From the IMG/VR virus record IMGVR_UViG_3300044695_003856, positions 1 to 64,000 of that record: a stretch of DNA of 64,000 bases. One strand, 5' to 3'. Position numbers and translations under genes: made by a program. The notes beneath the pieces are model-generated. The model saw only the letters and a program-made list of their open reading frames with translations. It was not told the DNA's origin and made no database searches. Source of the DNA: a virus. This document shows positions 63,082 through 64,000 of this stretch, in pieces (positions within the stretch are counted from its first letter, which is position 1; each line of letters begins with the position of its first letter).

Positions 63082-64000
63082 ATGGAAAACCAATTAATTC
63101 AATCATTACCAGCAGAAGTGGCGCAAATTGCGCAAAGCGTTTCAGTTGAAAAAAGGAACGAAGTGCAGAGCGTATTAAATCACGTTTTTAATGGCGTATC
63201 AAAAATGCGTGAACAACTTGAGACTGTCGTGGTCCAGGATGAGAGCGACAAAACAAACATGAAACTCGCTAACACGATCAGGCTTGGGGTAAGACAGGTC
63301 CGTTTGGATGCCGAGAAAACATTTGACGCTAAAAGAGCCGAGGTTCAGGCCCAGATGCTAAGCTTCAAGACGGAAGACCAGCTTTGGCTAAAGGCCAAGC
63401 AGACGATGCAGATTTTAACCAAGGAAATTGAAGAGGCCGCAAGGTGGAAGGAAGAGACCAAGGAACGCTTTGAGTTAGAACAAAAGGAGCTAAAGACCCA
63501 ACAAAGGATGCTCCAGATGGCTAAGGTTGCCCCTGAAATGCCTCGGTCTGAATTTGAAAATATGAGCGATGATGGCTTTGCCATATTCTTTGCCCAAATT
63601 GAAAAGTTGCATCAAGAGAAGATTGAGGCAGAACGTAAAGCCGAAGAAGAAAGAGTGGCGAGAGAAAAGGCAGAGGCAGAAGAGCGTGAGCGCGTTAGAG
63701 CCGAGAACGAAAGGCTAAGGGCCGAAGCCGAGGCAAGAGAAAAACAACTTGCAGAAGAAAGGGCCAAAGCCGAAGCCGAACGTAGAGCCATTGAGAAAAA
63801 GGCGGCAGAAGAGAAGGCTAATCAGGATGCTATTTTAAGAAAAGAACGAGAGGCAAAGGAAAAGCTGGAGGCCGAGTTGAAAGCTAAAGCCGAAGCCGAA
63901 CAAAAGGCTAAAAAAGAAGCAGAGGCAAAGGCCGCTGCTGAGTTAAAGGCTCAGCAAGAAGCTGAGAAGAAGGCAAAGGCCGCTCCCGACAAGGCCAAGC
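63082..64000 (+). CDS. Coiled-coil phage protein, probably recombination-associated (partial)
   Basis: 306 residues are visible and the frame is still open at the right edge. The first 110 residues (ENQLIQSLPAEVAQIAQSVS, KMREQLETVVVQDESDKTN, IRLGVRQVRLDAEKTFDAKR) match phage proteins usually encoded next to ERF-type or RecT-type annealing proteins. The later 170 residues are one long Ala/Glu/Lys coiled coil (ERLRAEAEAREKQLAEERAK). The gene is under TATACCC-type operators. It may be an exonuclease or recombinase partner; the activity is unproven. Confidence 0.72.
   Translation, partial: MENQLIQSLPAEVAQIAQSVSVEKRNEVQSVLNHVFNGVSKMREQLETVVVQDESDKTNMKLANTIRLGVRQVRLDAEKTFDAKRAEVQAQMLSFKTEDQLWLKAKQTMQILTKEIEEAARWKEETKERFELEQKELKTQQRMLQMAKVAPEMPRSEFENMSDDGFAIFFAQIEKLHQEKIEAERKAEEERVAREKAEAEERERVRAENERLRAEAEAREKQLAEERAKAEAERRAIEKKAAEEKANQDAILRKEREAKEKLEAELKAKAEAEQKAKKEAEAKAAAELKAQQEAEKKAKAAPDKAK

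Overview
The window is most of the genome of a tailed double-stranded DNA phage. It carries a complete morphogenesis set (terminase, portal, scaffold, HK97-type capsid, connectors, large tail hub, ejection proteins), lysis genes and several replication and recombination proteins. The host is most likely a member of the Bacteroidota: nearly every intergenic space holds the -7 box TAnnTTTG (sometimes with TTTG about 20 bp upstream), no gene has a clear Shine-Dalgarno sequence, and start codons follow A/C-rich leaders. No integrase, tRNA, CRISPR array or DNA polymerase was seen. Both ends are cut inside genes (an amidase at the left, a coiled-coil protein at the right), so the genome continues beyond the window.

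Layout. (1) 1-490, leftward: amidase and a small gene, driven from a divergent promoter region with operator-like repeats. (2) 620-10741, rightward: ERF/Rad52-like annealing protein, small HTH proteins, a nuclease/SSB-tail fusion, a structured leader RNA, a replication initiator, DnaB helicase, VRR-NUC nuclease, metallophosphoesterase, primase-helicase and glycosyltransferase. (3) 10760-18399, rightward: a second terminated leader RNA, three tandem paralogous fibre-type proteins, a holin-like protein, GH19 endolysin, small basic proteins and a spanin-like protein. (4) 18386-48305, leftward: small regulator, a 2978-residue polyvalent protein, ejection proteins, 1620-residue tail hub, connectors, collagen-like protein, capsid, scaffold, portal, terminase, two surface proteins, and a RepL-like plasmid-type initiator. 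(5) 48306-49414: a 1.1 kb non-coding region full of palindromes and tandem repeats, a likely control and/or origin region. (6) 49415-61247, rightward: an operator-flanked DNA-binding protein and about 30 small early genes, including RadC-like, clamp-like and nuclease proteins. (7) 61160-61664, leftward, two small genes. (8) 61922-62590: a promoter followed by several hundred bases of dense perfect stems, a candidate large structured RNA. (9) 62592-64000, rightward.

How it fits together. Two early clusters (620-10741 and 49415-64000) flank the late genes and share paralogous cassettes; on a circular or larger map they would be neighbours. The RepL-like protein with twin upstream repeats, beside a lambda-like initiator/DnaB module and a separate primase-helicase, suggests two replication systems and possibly a phage-plasmid life style. 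That is inference. The most interesting unexplained signals are the RNA at 61982-62560, the three-hairpin RNA with complementary loops at 3766-3880, and the repeat-rich region at 48348-49302.
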